Positions 33,432 to 42,605 of a stretch of 64,000 nucleotides of DNA are shown piece by piece. Below the pieces are notes generated by a model, which searched no databases, had not been told where the DNA came from, and was given only the letters and a program-made list of their open reading frames with translations. Each line of letters starts with the position of its first letter. The stretch's first letter is position 1. The position numbers were made by a program, and so were the translations under genes. Origin of the DNA: UBA5436 sp050951845 (GTDB taxonomy: Bacteria; Bacillota; Clostridia; Saccharofermentanales; DTU023); the NCBI GenBank assembly GCA_050951845.1, contig JBMNJV010000004.1, forward strand, positions 310,001 to 374,000, written 5' to 3'.

Positions 33432-34850
33432 CTAATTTGAAAGATTTAATTCGATTGCTTTTAACAGAATTGAACCTGCAATTGACGGTGTATCATAGGA
33501 TCCGTTCTCGATTACGATTCCTACGGCATACGGATTGTCCGGATCATCAATAAATCCTGTGTATAACGAATTACTTGCCAGTTCCCCGTCATCGTTGACA
33601 GATTCAGCCGTGCCTGTTTTTCCTCCGATCACATAGCCCGGTATATATGAACCGTAAGCTCTTCCTTGTTCAACGGTTGAGATTAAATAGTTTTTTACAG
33701 TATCTACACCGGCCGTTGAATCAAGTTGACTAAATACTTCCTGTTTAGTGATTTCATAATTTTTCCCGAACGGGCTGATAAAATTTTTAACTAAAAAAGG
33801 CTGCATCATAATACCTTGATTGGCTATGGCACCGGAAATCATTGCCAGATGCAACGGTGAAACTGTTAATTCATTATTTTCGATCGGTTGACCGATCGAT
33901 TGCCAAGACAGTAAATATTGATCATCTTCCGATGTTTTGTATGTACCGGTTTTTCCGATCAAGCGTCCGATAGAAAGAGGTTTATTAAAACCGAATTGCT
34001 CTGCCGTATTTTGCATTAACTCAGTTCCGGATTTTATTCCGATATCGCCGAAAAAATGATTACATGAAACATGATAAGCAGTTTGCATTCCGATCTGGCC
34101 ATGGGCGTCCTCACCACGATCTTCGGTAACCGAACCGGGTCCTAACAGCGGTTCCTGACCTTTACAATACATAGTGTAGTTCGGATCGTATTGTTCTGAT
34201 TCCGTCCAGGCAATGCCTGTTACAACCTTATATGTTGAACCGGGAGCATATGCTCCGGCAATACTTCGATTAAACAAGGATGATTCAGGGATATCAGTCC
34301 AGGTGACGACATTAGCCGGATAAGTATTCGGTGTGCTGACCATACAAAGAATGGCGCCGGTTTTATAATTAATAATGACAACAGATCCGCTTAAATCACC
34401 TAAAAGAGCTTGGGCATGCAGGGTTAAATCCGAATTCACCGTCAAAATAATATCATCACCGGTCATACCGTTCCCGGTAAAATCGAATGCCAATTGCTGT
34501 ATCAGAGATCTGCCTGCCCCGATCAATCTGTCTTGATAAGCACCCTCAATCGTATTTCCGATATTATGGGTATAATCGCCGACTGTCTGAATCATTGCCC
34601 TTGCCAATTCGGAATTTTCCGCATATTGTCTTTCACCGTCTTTGCTATATGCCAGGCGAACCATATCCGATGACCATATTGTACCGGCATTACTATAACG
34701 AGAATGTAAAACTGCCTTATTTTCATTACTTGATTGCAATAACAGACGTTGACTTTTATCCTGTTGCACCACAATTCCAACCAACAAAGCAAACGAAAGG
34801 ATCAGAAAAAACAGCAAAATCGATTTTAAGCTGCGCATTAATTGTTTCAC
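33432..34850 (-). CDS. Class B penicillin-binding protein (PbpA/FtsI-like transpeptidase)
   Basis: This 472-aa transpeptidase cross-links peptidoglycan. It has an N-terminal transmembrane anchor (about 10-30), a short dimerisation-type region, and a transpeptidase domain with PGSTYK (SxxK nucleophile), SCN (SxN) and GGKTGTAE (KTG). The short N-terminal region resembles actinobacterial PbpA rather than multidomain PBPs. The start codon is GTG, sharing one base with the stop of the FHA-FtsW/RodA gene (TAGTG), with AAGGAG upstream. RodA/FtsW glycosyltransferases work as a pair with such a PBP. Confidence 0.9.
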   Translation of the reverse strand: MKQLMRSLKSILLFFLILSFALLVGIVVQQDKSQRLLLQSSNENKAVLHSRYSNAGTIWSSDMVRLAYSKDGERQYAENSELARAMIQTVGDYTHNIGNTIEGAYQDRLIGAGRSLIQQLAFDFTGNGMTGDDIILTVNSDLTLHAQALLGDLSGSVVIINYKTGAILCMVSTPNTYPANVVTWTDIPESSLFNRSIAGAYAPGSTYKVVTGIAWTESEQYDPNYTMYCKGQEPLLGPGSVTEDRGEDAHGQIGMQTAYHVSCNHFFGDIGIKSGTELMQNTAEQFGFNKPLSIGRLIGKTGTYKTSEDDQYLLSWQSIGQPIENNELTVSPLHLAMISGAIANQGIMMQPFLVKNFISPFGKNYEITKQEVFSQLDSTAGVDTVKNYLISTVEQGRAYGSYIPGYVIGGKTGTAESVNDDGELASNSLYTGFIDDPDNPYAVGIVIENGSYDTPSIAGSILLKAIELNLSN

Positions 34851-36646
34851 TATTTATACGCTCCTTCCTCGTTCCGACAACATAAACCGAGCAGCATGCC
34901 GATCATCAACCATTTGGCTATCATCGAACTTCCGCCTTTGGCAATTAAAGGCAGAGTCGCACCGGTCAGAGGCATTAGTCCGGTCGTACCGGCAATTACA
35001 ACCGCAGCTTCAACGAAAAAATAAGTTGCCAGAGCCAAGATAAGACTTGAGGTAAATCCGTCACGGACTTTCGCAGCGGCATTGGCGCCTCTCAGCCATG
35101 TAATGATAAAACAGATGATGACTGCTAATCCGACTAAAATTCCCATTTCTTCACAAATAACAGAAAAGACCATATCCGATGAAGCGAGAGGTATTGATCT
35201 GGGATTACCGACTCCCAAGCCTCTGCCGAAGACACCCCCTCTGCCGATTGCCTGCAGACCGAAGATAATTTGCTCATTGAAAGCATTGGTTTCTGTCCAA
35301 AGTGTTAACCAACCATGTAATCTGTTTTGGACATAAGACAGTAATTTATAGGCGACGAAGAATATTGCCGCACCGCCGACCAGAATACCTGCAGTTTTCA
35401 GGTATTCGGAGGTCATAACTGCAAATACGATCAAGGTAACCGGCAACAGAATCATCATAGAACCTAAATCCGGCAATAACATAATTAAAATAAAATTAAA
35501 ACCTGCCCAAGCGGCAAATAATAGTTGAGTTTTTAACGGTGGTCTGATTTTGAAAAAATTAGCCAAAACGATCAAGTAGGTAATTTTGGCAAACTCGGTT
35601 AATTGCAATGAAAAACCGCCGGGCAAAGTGATCCATAAACTGGCTCCCCATTCAGCAGCACCACGCCCTAAGACTAACGTCGCCAGATAGAGCAGCGGTG
35701 TCAGTACCAAGCTGGCATAATAGATTTTTTCCAAAAAGCGAGTCCGCTGTACAATTAATACAACGATCGGTAAAATAGCCAATCCGACAATTGCCACACC
35801 GGCCTGGACAATGAAATCATTGCGTATATATCGGATAAATTCAGCATCGCTCCAATCGAGCGGTTTTATTCTGTCGACGAAAGCAAATCTGGCTTGAATA
35901 ATCAGGCCCAAAGTCGCAATAAATACAAAAGCCGTATAAATAGCCCGGTCAAAATTTTCAAATACTAACGGTAAAACATAATAGTAGATTTGAGCAAAAA
36001 CAAAGAAGATTCCCAACAAAAGCAAATAAAGTAATCTTAAATGGCCGAAATTTGCCGGTATGATTAAAAAAACGGCAATATATCCGATTAGAAAAAACAA
36101 ACCGGTAAATATCCAAGCAAAGCCTGTTCGCAATGGTTTTTCATCAATTTTAACGTATTGCCAATCTGCAATCGAACCCTCAAAATCCTGTCCGCTTTGT
36201 TCGGCCGATTCTCTTTCATCAACAAAGACCATAATCCGATCCCCGAGGCGAAGCAAATCCTGATTTTTAATGCGACGAGGATTATTGACTTTGTGATTAT
36301 TTACATAAAGATCGACATTGGAATCAGCCGGCCTGACAAACCATTTTCCGTCATGCAAATAAATCAAAGCATGTCTTCGGGCGATACTTTTGCTTTTAAG
36401 CCTGATATCGGATGACCGACTGCTGCCTATAGCAGTGGTATGAAACAATGAATATGATTCAACAAAATCTCCGGCAGATGTTGTTTGTGACATCAAAAAA
36501 AATCCGTGAGCCGGAGTAGTATGCTGTCTGAACCTGTTGAACAGACTGCGTAAAGATTGCCAGGCTAATACGGCAGTAAGAACAATGGCGATGATGGCCA
36601 GCGGATAACGTGCTAAATAAGTTATATATGATGATAAAATTTGCAT
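34850..36646 (-). CDS. FHA domain fused to a FtsW/RodA-type peptidoglycan polymerase
   Basis: This 598-aa protein has one transmembrane helix (about 12-28), an FHA phosphothreonine-binding domain (about 70-140: IGSSRSSDIRL, SIARRHALIY, VNNHKV) and then the multi-span FtsW/RodA SEDS glycosyltransferase (about 165-590, around ten helices). SEDS motifs include LLPDLGSMMILLP and GRGLGVGNPRSIPLASSDMVFSVICEE. Family SEDS proteins of about 400 aa lack the FHA part. It is followed without a gap by its class B PBP. No Shine-Dalgarno site precedes the ATG; a TATAAT lies just 6 bp upstream. Confidence 0.88.
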   Translation of the reverse strand: MQILSSYITYLARYPLAIIAIVLTAVLAWQSLRSLFNRFRQHTTPAHGFFLMSQTTSAGDFVESYSLFHTTAIGSSRSSDIRLKSKSIARRHALIYLHDGKWFVRPADSNVDLYVNNHKVNNPRRIKNQDLLRLGDRIMVFVDERESAEQSGQDFEGSIADWQYVKIDEKPLRTGFAWIFTGLFFLIGYIAVFLIIPANFGHLRLLYLLLLGIFFVFAQIYYYVLPLVFENFDRAIYTAFVFIATLGLIIQARFAFVDRIKPLDWSDAEFIRYIRNDFIVQAGVAIVGLAILPIVVLIVQRTRFLEKIYYASLVLTPLLYLATLVLGRGAAEWGASLWITLPGGFSLQLTEFAKITYLIVLANFFKIRPPLKTQLLFAAWAGFNFILIMLLPDLGSMMILLPVTLIVFAVMTSEYLKTAGILVGGAAIFFVAYKLLSYVQNRLHGWLTLWTETNAFNEQIIFGLQAIGRGGVFGRGLGVGNPRSIPLASSDMVFSVICEEMGILVGLAVIICFIITWLRGANAAAKVRDGFTSSLILALATYFFVEAAVVIAGTTGLMPLTGATLPLIAKGGSSMIAKWLMIGMLLGLCCRNEEGAYK

Positions 36647-36652
36647 GCCTAC

Positions 36653-36658
36653 ATTATA
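36653..36658 (-). promoter_or_regulatory. -10 element predicting a leaderless mRNA
   Basis: On the minus strand a perfect TATAAT ends 6 bp before the ATG of the FHA-FtsW/RodA gene. Transcription would begin at about the A of the start codon. A weak -35 (TTTGCT) lies 16 bp upstream. Confidence 0.45.
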
Positions 36659-36686
36659 AACTATTTACAGCTAAAGCAAAATAAAA

Positions 36687-36783
36687 AGGACTGTTCAAAT
36701 GACTTGAGTAAAAACTTCATATCGGACGCGATTTGGCCTCATTGACCGCTAAATCATCCGATTTTTATATCTGAATCAGTCCT
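36687..36783 (-). terminator. Large branched terminator after pnp
   Basis: On the minus strand AGGACTG (36777-36783) pairs with CAGTCCT (36687-36693), followed by TTTTATTTT. Inside is a second stem, ATCGGA (36757-36762) with TCCGAT (36721-36726), extended by GATTT/AAATC. It lies 30 bp after the pnp stop. Confidence 0.6.
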
Positions 36784-36813
36784 GTTTATTAAATTTAAAT
36801 TATTAATTTTTAA

Positions 36814-39156
36814 TTAAAATTCATGAATATTGTGATCATCAGGCAAATCAATCTGATGATTATTGAAATCATCGGCAGAATCAAAATCCCGTTCATTTTT
36901 GCGACGATCATATCCTCTGGAACCACTGCTGCCGCGACGATTATCTCGGTTTTCTCTGCCGCTGCGGGCGCCTCCCCGACGATTATCACGACTTTCTCTG
37001 CCGCGTCCGCCGGAACCGCCGCTGCGACGTTCCTTTTCTTGATAATCATCCGGTTTTTCTTCCGGATCACGCATCGAAAGATTGATCCTGCCTTGCGCAT
37101 CTATTTCTTCAACGTAAACCGTAACTTTTTGACCGGGTTCAACCACATCTTCTACTTGTTTGACATGATGCCAGGCCATTTTTGATATGTGTACCAAACC
37201 TTCTTTGCCCGGAGCATATTCAACAAAAGCGCCGAAATTCATTAAACGGGTTACCGTACCTTCAAAAACTGAACCGACTTCAGGATCGTTGATGATCAGA
37301 TCAATCGTTTTGATTGCTTTTTGTGCAGCTTCGGCATTCGGAGCTGCAATATGGACATGTCCTACCGGACCGTCTTCGATAATATCAATTTCGCAACCGG
37401 TGGCTTCTGTAAGAGCTTTGATTGTCTTACCGCCTGAACCGATGACTTCACCGATTTTATCGGAAGGAATATCAATAATTTCGATCTTAGGTGCATATTC
37501 CGATAATTCAGAACGCGGTTCTGCAATACAAGGAAGAATTGATTCGTTAATAATTTGCAAACGCCCTTTTCTGGTTAATTCCAAGGCGTCGCGAATGATA
37601 TTGTATGATAAACCCTGAACTTTGATATCGACTTGAATTGAAGTGATACCTTCGGTTGTACCGGCAACTTTAAAGTCCATATCGCCATGGAAATCTTCAA
37701 CACCCTGAATATCCATAAATACTAAATAATCATCCGGATCGCCGCTTTCCTGATTAATTAACAAGCCTGCGGATATTCCGGCAACCGGTCTTTTAATCGG
37801 AACACCGGCATCCATTAAAGACAGGGTTGAAGCACAAACAGAACCTTGTGAAGTTGAACCGTTGGACATGGTTACTTCCGAAACTGTCCGAATCGCATAC
37901 GGGAAATCTTCTTCTGATGGTAATACGGGAATCAAGGAACGTTCAGCCAAATCGCCATGTCCGATTTCCCGTCTGCCCGGTGAACGATTTGGTCTCGCCT
38001 CACCGACACTATACGGCGGGAAATTATAATGATGCATATAACGTTTGGTTGTATCGGTTCCTAAACCATCCAATTTTTGTGCATCGGCTAAACCGGCTAA
38101 AGTGGTGATGTTTAAGATTTGAGTTTGACCGCGCTGGAATAAGGCCGATCCGTGTACACGGGGAATCAGGCCGACTTCGGAAGATAAAGGTCTGATATCA
38201 TATAATCCGCGTCCGTCTACCCGTTTATGATCTTTATACAGATATTCGCGCAAAACGTAGGCTTCAACTTCAGTAAAAGCTTCGGCATAATTTTCCAGCC
38301 ATTCTTCATTCTCTTGTTCGATAACGGCTTTAATCTCTTCTCTGACGACCCCTATTTGCTCATCACGTGCAGCTTTATCAGCATTTAAGATGTTCGCTTT
38401 GACTTTTTCGTACGCCAGTTCAAAAACACGATCTTTTAAATCGGAAGCAATCGAAAATGATTGATACTCATATTTCGGTTTACCGATTTGATCAACAATT
38501 TCCTGAAAAAAGTCACAAACTTTTTTAATCTCCTGATGTGCTGTAATAATAGCTTCCATCATGATTTCATCAGGGACTTCGTTTGCACCGGCCTCGATCA
38601 TGCATACATTTTCTTTGGTGCCGGCAACAGTTAATTCCAAATCACTGGCGGCCCTTTGTTCGGCATCCGGATTTAAAATTATCTCACCGTCGATTAAGGC
38701 AACTTGCACACCTGCCATCGGACCGTTCCATGGCACATCCGAGATAGCAGTAGCTAAAGCAGAACCCAACATCGCCGTGATTTCCGGAGCATTGTCCTGA
38801 TCTACACTTAATACCAAGTTATTGATTGTTACTTCATTTCTCAAATCATCCGGAAATAAAGGACGCATCGGACGATCGATCATTCTTGACGTCAGCATCG
38901 CGTGATTAGTCGGTCTTCCCTCACGTTTCAAAAATCCGCCCGGCATTTTGCCTACGGCATACATTTTTTCTTCATAATCAACACTTAAAGGGAAAAAATC
39001 AATTCCTTCACGCGGTTTTGCAGATGTACATGTTGATAGTATTACCGTATCACCATGACGAATCAGAACTGAACCATTGGCAAAATCCGCGATTTGACCT
39101 GTTTCAATTATTAATTCACGACCACAATAATCAGTTTTGAAAACTTTTTTTGTCAT
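36814..39156 (-). CDS. pnp: Polynucleotide phosphorylase
   Basis: This exoribonuclease of about 780 aa degrades RNA phosphorolytically. It has two RNase PH-like cores (the second with GDMDFKVAGTTEGI), a helical linker, a KH domain (IGEVIGSGGKTIKALTEATG) and an S1 domain (about 630-700). After S1 comes an unusual Arg/Gly-rich tail (GGRGRESRDNRRGG and similar) of about 70 residues. The ATG at 39156 is chosen for the GGAGG upstream; an earlier ATG at 39180 is unlikely. It follows rpsO, the conserved order, with a structured leader between. Confidence 0.96.
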   Translation of the reverse strand: MTKKVFKTDYCGRELIIETGQIADFANGSVLIRHGDTVILSTCTSAKPREGIDFFPLSVDYEEKMYAVGKMPGGFLKREGRPTNHAMLTSRMIDRPMRPLFPDDLRNEVTINNLVLSVDQDNAPEITAMLGSALATAISDVPWNGPMAGVQVALIDGEIILNPDAEQRAASDLELTVAGTKENVCMIEAGANEVPDEIMMEAIITAHQEIKKVCDFFQEIVDQIGKPKYEYQSFSIASDLKDRVFELAYEKVKANILNADKAARDEQIGVVREEIKAVIEQENEEWLENYAEAFTEVEAYVLREYLYKDHKRVDGRGLYDIRPLSSEVGLIPRVHGSALFQRGQTQILNITTLAGLADAQKLDGLGTDTTKRYMHHYNFPPYSVGEARPNRSPGRREIGHGDLAERSLIPVLPSEEDFPYAIRTVSEVTMSNGSTSQGSVCASTLSLMDAGVPIKRPVAGISAGLLINQESGDPDDYLVFMDIQGVEDFHGDMDFKVAGTTEGITSIQVDIKVQGLSYNIIRDALELTRKGRLQIINESILPCIAEPRSELSEYAPKIEIIDIPSDKIGEVIGSGGKTIKALTEATGCEIDIIEDGPVGHVHIAAPNAEAAQKAIKTIDLIINDPEVGSVFEGTVTRLMNFGAFVEYAPGKEGLVHISKMAWHHVKQVEDVVEPGQKVTVYVEEIDAQGRINLSMRDPEEKPDDYQEKERRSGGSGGRGRESRDNRRGGARSGRENRDNRRGSSGSRGYDRRKNERDFDSADDFNNHQIDLPDDHNIHEF

Positions 39157-39174
39157 AATTCCTCCTAGACATTG

Positions 39175-39258
39175 GAGCATCTGACGGTAGTTTGTAGATT
39201 CAAAATCTGTCTTTTACGAAAATACAGCTTTTCAACCTACCTCCCACAGTCAATGCTC
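39175..39258 (-). promoter_or_regulatory. Structured leader of pnp
   Basis: Between the rpsO terminator and pnp, GAGCATTGAC (39249-39258, minus) pairs with GTCAGATGCTC (39175-39185) with one bulge. This is extended by GGTAG/CTACC and encloses a small hairpin AGATT-TTG-AATCT (39196-39208). Such a long stem upstream of pnp recalls the RNase III-processed autoregulatory leader of E. coli pnp; the parallel is inference. Confidence 0.5.
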
Positions 39259-39275
39259 ACTAATTATTACTTATA

Positions 39276-39298
39276 AAAGGCGGGAAATTCCCGCCTTT
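39276..39298 (-). terminator. Terminator after rpsO
   Basis: AAAGGCGGGAA and its reverse complement form a near-perfect 23-bp palindrome with a CCCGCC/GGCGGG core, followed by TTTTATAA on the minus strand, 3 bp after the rpsO stop. Confidence 0.85.
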
Positions 39299-39301
39299 GA
39301 A

Positions 39302-39565
39302 TTATCTTCTCAATCCCAATCTGGCAATTATAGATCTGTAACGCTCGATATCATTCTTCTCTAAATAATTGAGCAAACCTCTTCTTTTACCTACCATGGT
39401 CAACATCCCGCGTCTGGAATGATGATCACCTTTATGTAATTTCAGATGCTCAGTCAAATGACGAATGCGTTCTGTCAAAATCGCAATTTGAACTTCCGGT
39501 GAGCCGGTATCAGATTCGTTGATCTTGAATTCTTCGATAATTTCTTGTTTTCTTTGCTTGTCCAT
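39302..39565 (-). CDS. rpsO: Ribosomal protein S15
   Basis: This 87-aa protein organises the 16S central domain. The S15 signatures DTGSPEVQIAILTERIRHLTEHL and HSRRGMLTMVGKRRGLLNYL are intact and the length is typical. AGGAGG precedes the ATG. The leader (39566-39660) contains ACTTTG and CAAAGT arms (39589-39594 and 39616-39621) that could form a hairpin; S15 often autoregulates through its leader, but no specific motif is identified. Followed by a strong terminator and then pnp. Confidence 0.97.
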   Translation of the reverse strand: MDKQRKQEIIEEFKINESDTGSPEVQIAILTERIRHLTEHLKLHKGDHHSRRGMLTMVGKRRGLLNYLEKNDIERYRSIIARLGLRR

Positions 39566-39761
39566 TATATTTCCTCCTAATCCTTAAGCAAAGTAAAAGG
39601 TCGGACTATCCTCTAACTTTGCAAAGGTAATCTTAAGAATAATACATTAAACAATTATTATTGTAAAGTTCAGGGATTTATTTGATGTTGTTCAGCTAAA
39701 ATTCATTCTCCGGAGTAAGGAGAGAATACTCAATTTGTCCAATTTTTCAAAAAATTGTAAA

Positions 39762-40979
39762 TTAATCAACCTTATCTGTAATATTATCTTCGGATATATC
39801 AGGTTCTGCAGCTTCAGTTTGCTCCGAATTCTTTTCCTGACTTCCGCTTTGGCGTTTCTCATTAATGTGCAGACGAATTTTCTGTTCTTTCAGTTCCAGC
39901 CAATCTACAATTAATTGATAAAAAATCGAAGTAACCGGAACTGCCAGTAAGGCGCCCATTATGCCGAACAATCCGCCGGCGACGGTAATTGCAACCAACA
40001 CCCAAATTTGAGGTAATTCCATTGAATCTGCAACTCTTCTCGGATAAATCAGATTATTTTCAATTTGCTGAACAACCATAATAAAAACAAAATATCCGAT
40101 TAACATTTGCGGTTTAACAAAAATAATGATAATCGCGCCGAACAGACCGCCTACCCATGCACCGACGACCGGAATCAGAACGGATAAACCGTTCATGACA
40201 CTGATAATTAACGGATATGGAAAACCGAAAATTACTAATCCGACAAAACACATTGCACCCAAAATGAAACTCTCAGTTATTTGGGTATAGACATAACTGG
40301 ATAAAATTTTATGTGTGACAAAAGAAATATGTTGAAGATGCGGTTGGATTTTGCGAGGTGTTACCGCATTGCTGAAACGACTTAATTGACGTTTCAGATT
40401 TTTCTTGTCGGCGACTATATAAATGGAAATAATCAGTCCTAAGAAAAATGATGCAACGGTTGAAACAACACCGGATAATAGTCTGCTGATCGTGCCGGGT
40501 AATTGAGCAATCAGATTACCAAATGAATCCTGGGTTTTTTTAGCGATATTGGAAATCAATTCCGGGTCAATATTGTATTGTTCCAGCCAATCAGAAAATG
40601 AATTTACCGTTTTGGTAAAGGTTGCCGAATATCTATCAAAATTCGAGATAAATTCTCCGAAGCTATCTACCAATTGAGGTATCATGATCAAAACCAGTCC
40701 GACTAATACTCCGATAAAAAGTAAATAAGACAAAAGGATTGCCGGGATTTTAGCTCTTTGATTGTTAAAATAAGGAAATTTACGGAATTGCTTTTTAAAA
40801 AACTCAATCGGACGATTTAATAATAATGCGATCAAAAAACCGACCAATAGAGGTGATAAAAGCCCGATAAATTTACCGATGAAAGCTGTAACGGAATCAA
40901 TTTTGGCAACTATGACCAATGCCGTAATCACAATGCCTAGAATCATCAGTATAAACTTTTTATCGTCTTTTTTTAGCAT
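39762..40979 (-). CDS. AI-2E/PerM-family membrane permease
   Basis: This protein of about 405 aa has seven or eight transmembrane helices and the family's pattern: paired N-terminal helices (FILMILGIVITALVIVAKI, LLSPLLVGFLIALLLN), a long amphipathic region and the C-terminal IYPRRVADSMELPQIWVLVAITVAGGLFGIMGALLAVPV motif. The family includes TqsA (AI-2 export), YdiK and PerM; the substrate here is unknown. The ATG at 40979 has AAAGG 6 bp upstream; an earlier start at 41066 has no site. The tail is charged. Confidence 0.85.
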   Translation of the reverse strand: MLKKDDKKFILMILGIVITALVIVAKIDSVTAFIGKFIGLLSPLLVGFLIALLLNRPIEFFKKQFRKFPYFNNQRAKIPAILLSYLLFIGVLVGLVLIMIPQLVDSFGEFISNFDRYSATFTKTVNSFSDWLEQYNIDPELISNIAKKTQDSFGNLIAQLPGTISRLLSGVVSTVASFFLGLIISIYIVADKKNLKRQLSRFSNAVTPRKIQPHLQHISFVTHKILSSYVYTQITESFILGAMCFVGLVIFGFPYPLIISVMNGLSVLIPVVGAWVGGLFGAIIIIFVKPQMLIGYFVFIMVVQQIENNLIYPRRVADSMELPQIWVLVAITVAGGLFGIMGALLAVPVTSIFYQLIVDWLELKEQKIRLHINEKRQSGSQEKNSEQTEAAEPDISEDNITDKVD

Positions 40980-41159
40980 GTCAGACCTTTCAAAGGAATT
41001 CGCTTTATTATAATTGATTCTGCTGAATTGTGAAAGTTCAAATTTAACATAGCCGGAATAAAACATATTTTATAAATGATGATTGTATTTCAAACTGATT
41101 CGGAATTTCGATCAATTAATAACTTATACTTTATGTGTAGAGATTATTGATTATTACCT

Positions 41160-42605
41160 CTATTGATAACCGCCGAACAGTCCATTAACTAATTTTTTGA
41201 AATAATTACCACGTTCTTCAAAATTATTGAATCTGTCAAAAGATGTTCCCGCCGGACTGAGAATTACAGATTCTCCGGGCAAAGCCAGACGACAAGCTTT
41301 TTCCAAAGCATCTTCATAATTATCACAATGAAATATTTGCATTGAACTGACTGATTTGCCGATAAGATGAGCTTCTTTTCTGACTTGATTTTCAATTAAC
41401 TCGGCATTAGCTCCGCACAGAATTAATTTGTCGGTAGCAGCGGCCACAATTCTGCCTAAACCGCGATAATCGGAATTTTTATCTTTACCGCCCATGATTA
41501 ATACTGTAGGAGTACCTTGCTGAATAAAAGCCGATAATGTATGCTTGCTGCGTTCAGGTGAGCTGTCTATTGAGCTGTTATAGAATCTGACCTGATCAAT
41601 TTCCCGTATAAATTCCAGACGATGCTCCAAACCCTTAAAATTCCGTACTGCAGTTTTTATATTATCTAAACTTACATCGTCCTGTACTGCTGCCATTGCA
41701 GCCAAACAATTCTCCAGATTGAAATCACCCATTAAATGTAAATCCGCTTCTTGCAACAAAGCGACAAATAGATCAGAGCCTCTGGCACAATAACCTAATT
41801 GACCACTCTGCCTTTGATATACCTGATGCCGGCATTCTCCATATCTTTGATTGAACCAGATAAGCTCACCTTTCAGCTGAGGCCAGTCAACAGCAAATTC
41901 AGTAAAGTTACCATTGATTATTACTTTATCTTGATTGGACTGATGACTGTACAATTGCTTTTTAGCTTCAACATATTCAGCGTAATCTTGGTGGACATCT
42001 AAATGATTAGGTGTTGCATTAGTTAAAACAGCAACATTCGGACTAACATGCAGATCAATCAATTGAAAACTGGATAGTTCGAGGACAACTTTAGACTGCT
42101 CCGTCATTTGATCCAGATCAGCCAACAAAGGTCTTCCGATATTGCCTCCGATATAAACATCATCGGTTTGTTGTTTAAGCATTGCATAAATTAAGCTGGT
42201 AGTAGTTGATTTGCCGTCACTTCCGGTTACCGCAAAGGTCTTGCCCGGACAATATTCAAGAAAGACTTCCATTTCGGAAGTAATAATTGCCCCTCTCGCC
42301 TTTTCCGCTAAAAGATATTTATTGTAAGGCATCATGATCGGAGTTCTGAAAATCAGATCAAAACCGTTCAAATTATCTAAATAATCATCACCTAAATACC
42401 ACCTGACTTTATAACCGAGATCCCGATATTCATCTTTTAATTTAACTGCTAGCTCTGAATCTGCCGGCATTCTGTCAAAAGCGGAGAGGTTAAGGTCTTG
42501 TTCTGCCAATAATTTAAGTAAAGGCCGGTTACTGATCCCAAGTCCGATCACTGCAATTTTTTTATCTTTCAACCAATTTTTAAAATCAGCATATTGTCTA
42601 TTCAT
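41160..42605 (-). CDS. murD: UDP-N-acetylmuramoylalanine-D-glutamate ligase
   Basis: This 481-aa Mur ligase adds D-Glu to UDP-MurNAc-L-Ala. It has an N-terminal Rossmann-like domain (KIAVIGLGISNRPLLKLL), a central ATPase domain with VTGSDGKSTTTSLI as P-loop, ELSSFQLI, and a C-terminal domain with VLIMGGKDKNSDY and LSPAGTSFDRFNNFEERG. Slightly longer than the usual ~450 aa. AGAGGAT precedes the ATG. It stands apart from a dcw cluster, between the AI-2E-type gene and the arginine operon. Confidence 0.93.
   Translation of the reverse strand: MNRQYADFKNWLKDKKIAVIGLGISNRPLLKLLAEQDLNLSAFDRMPADSELAVKLKDEYRDLGYKVRWYLGDDYLDNLNGFDLIFRTPIMMPYNKYLLAEKARGAIITSEMEVFLEYCPGKTFAVTGSDGKSTTTSLIYAMLKQQTDDVYIGGNIGRPLLADLDQMTEQSKVVLELSSFQLIDLHVSPNVAVLTNATPNHLDVHQDYAEYVEAKKQLYSHQSNQDKVIINGNFTEFAVDWPQLKGELIWFNQRYGECRHQVYQRQSGQLGYCARGSDLFVALLQEADLHLMGDFNLENCLAAMAAVQDDVSLDNIKTAVRNFKGLEHRLEFIREIDQVRFYNSSIDSSPERSKHTLSAFIQQGTPTVLIMGGKDKNSDYRGLGRIVAAATDKLILCGANAELIENQVRKEAHLIGKSVSSMQIFHCDNYEDALEKACRLALPGESVILSPAGTSFDRFNNFEERGNYFKKLVNGLFGGYQ

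Noticed and set aside
36810..37185. Frames on both strands inside the pnp tail
   Set aside because: They arise from the low-complexity Arg/Gly codons of pnp and have no ribosome binding site or family match.
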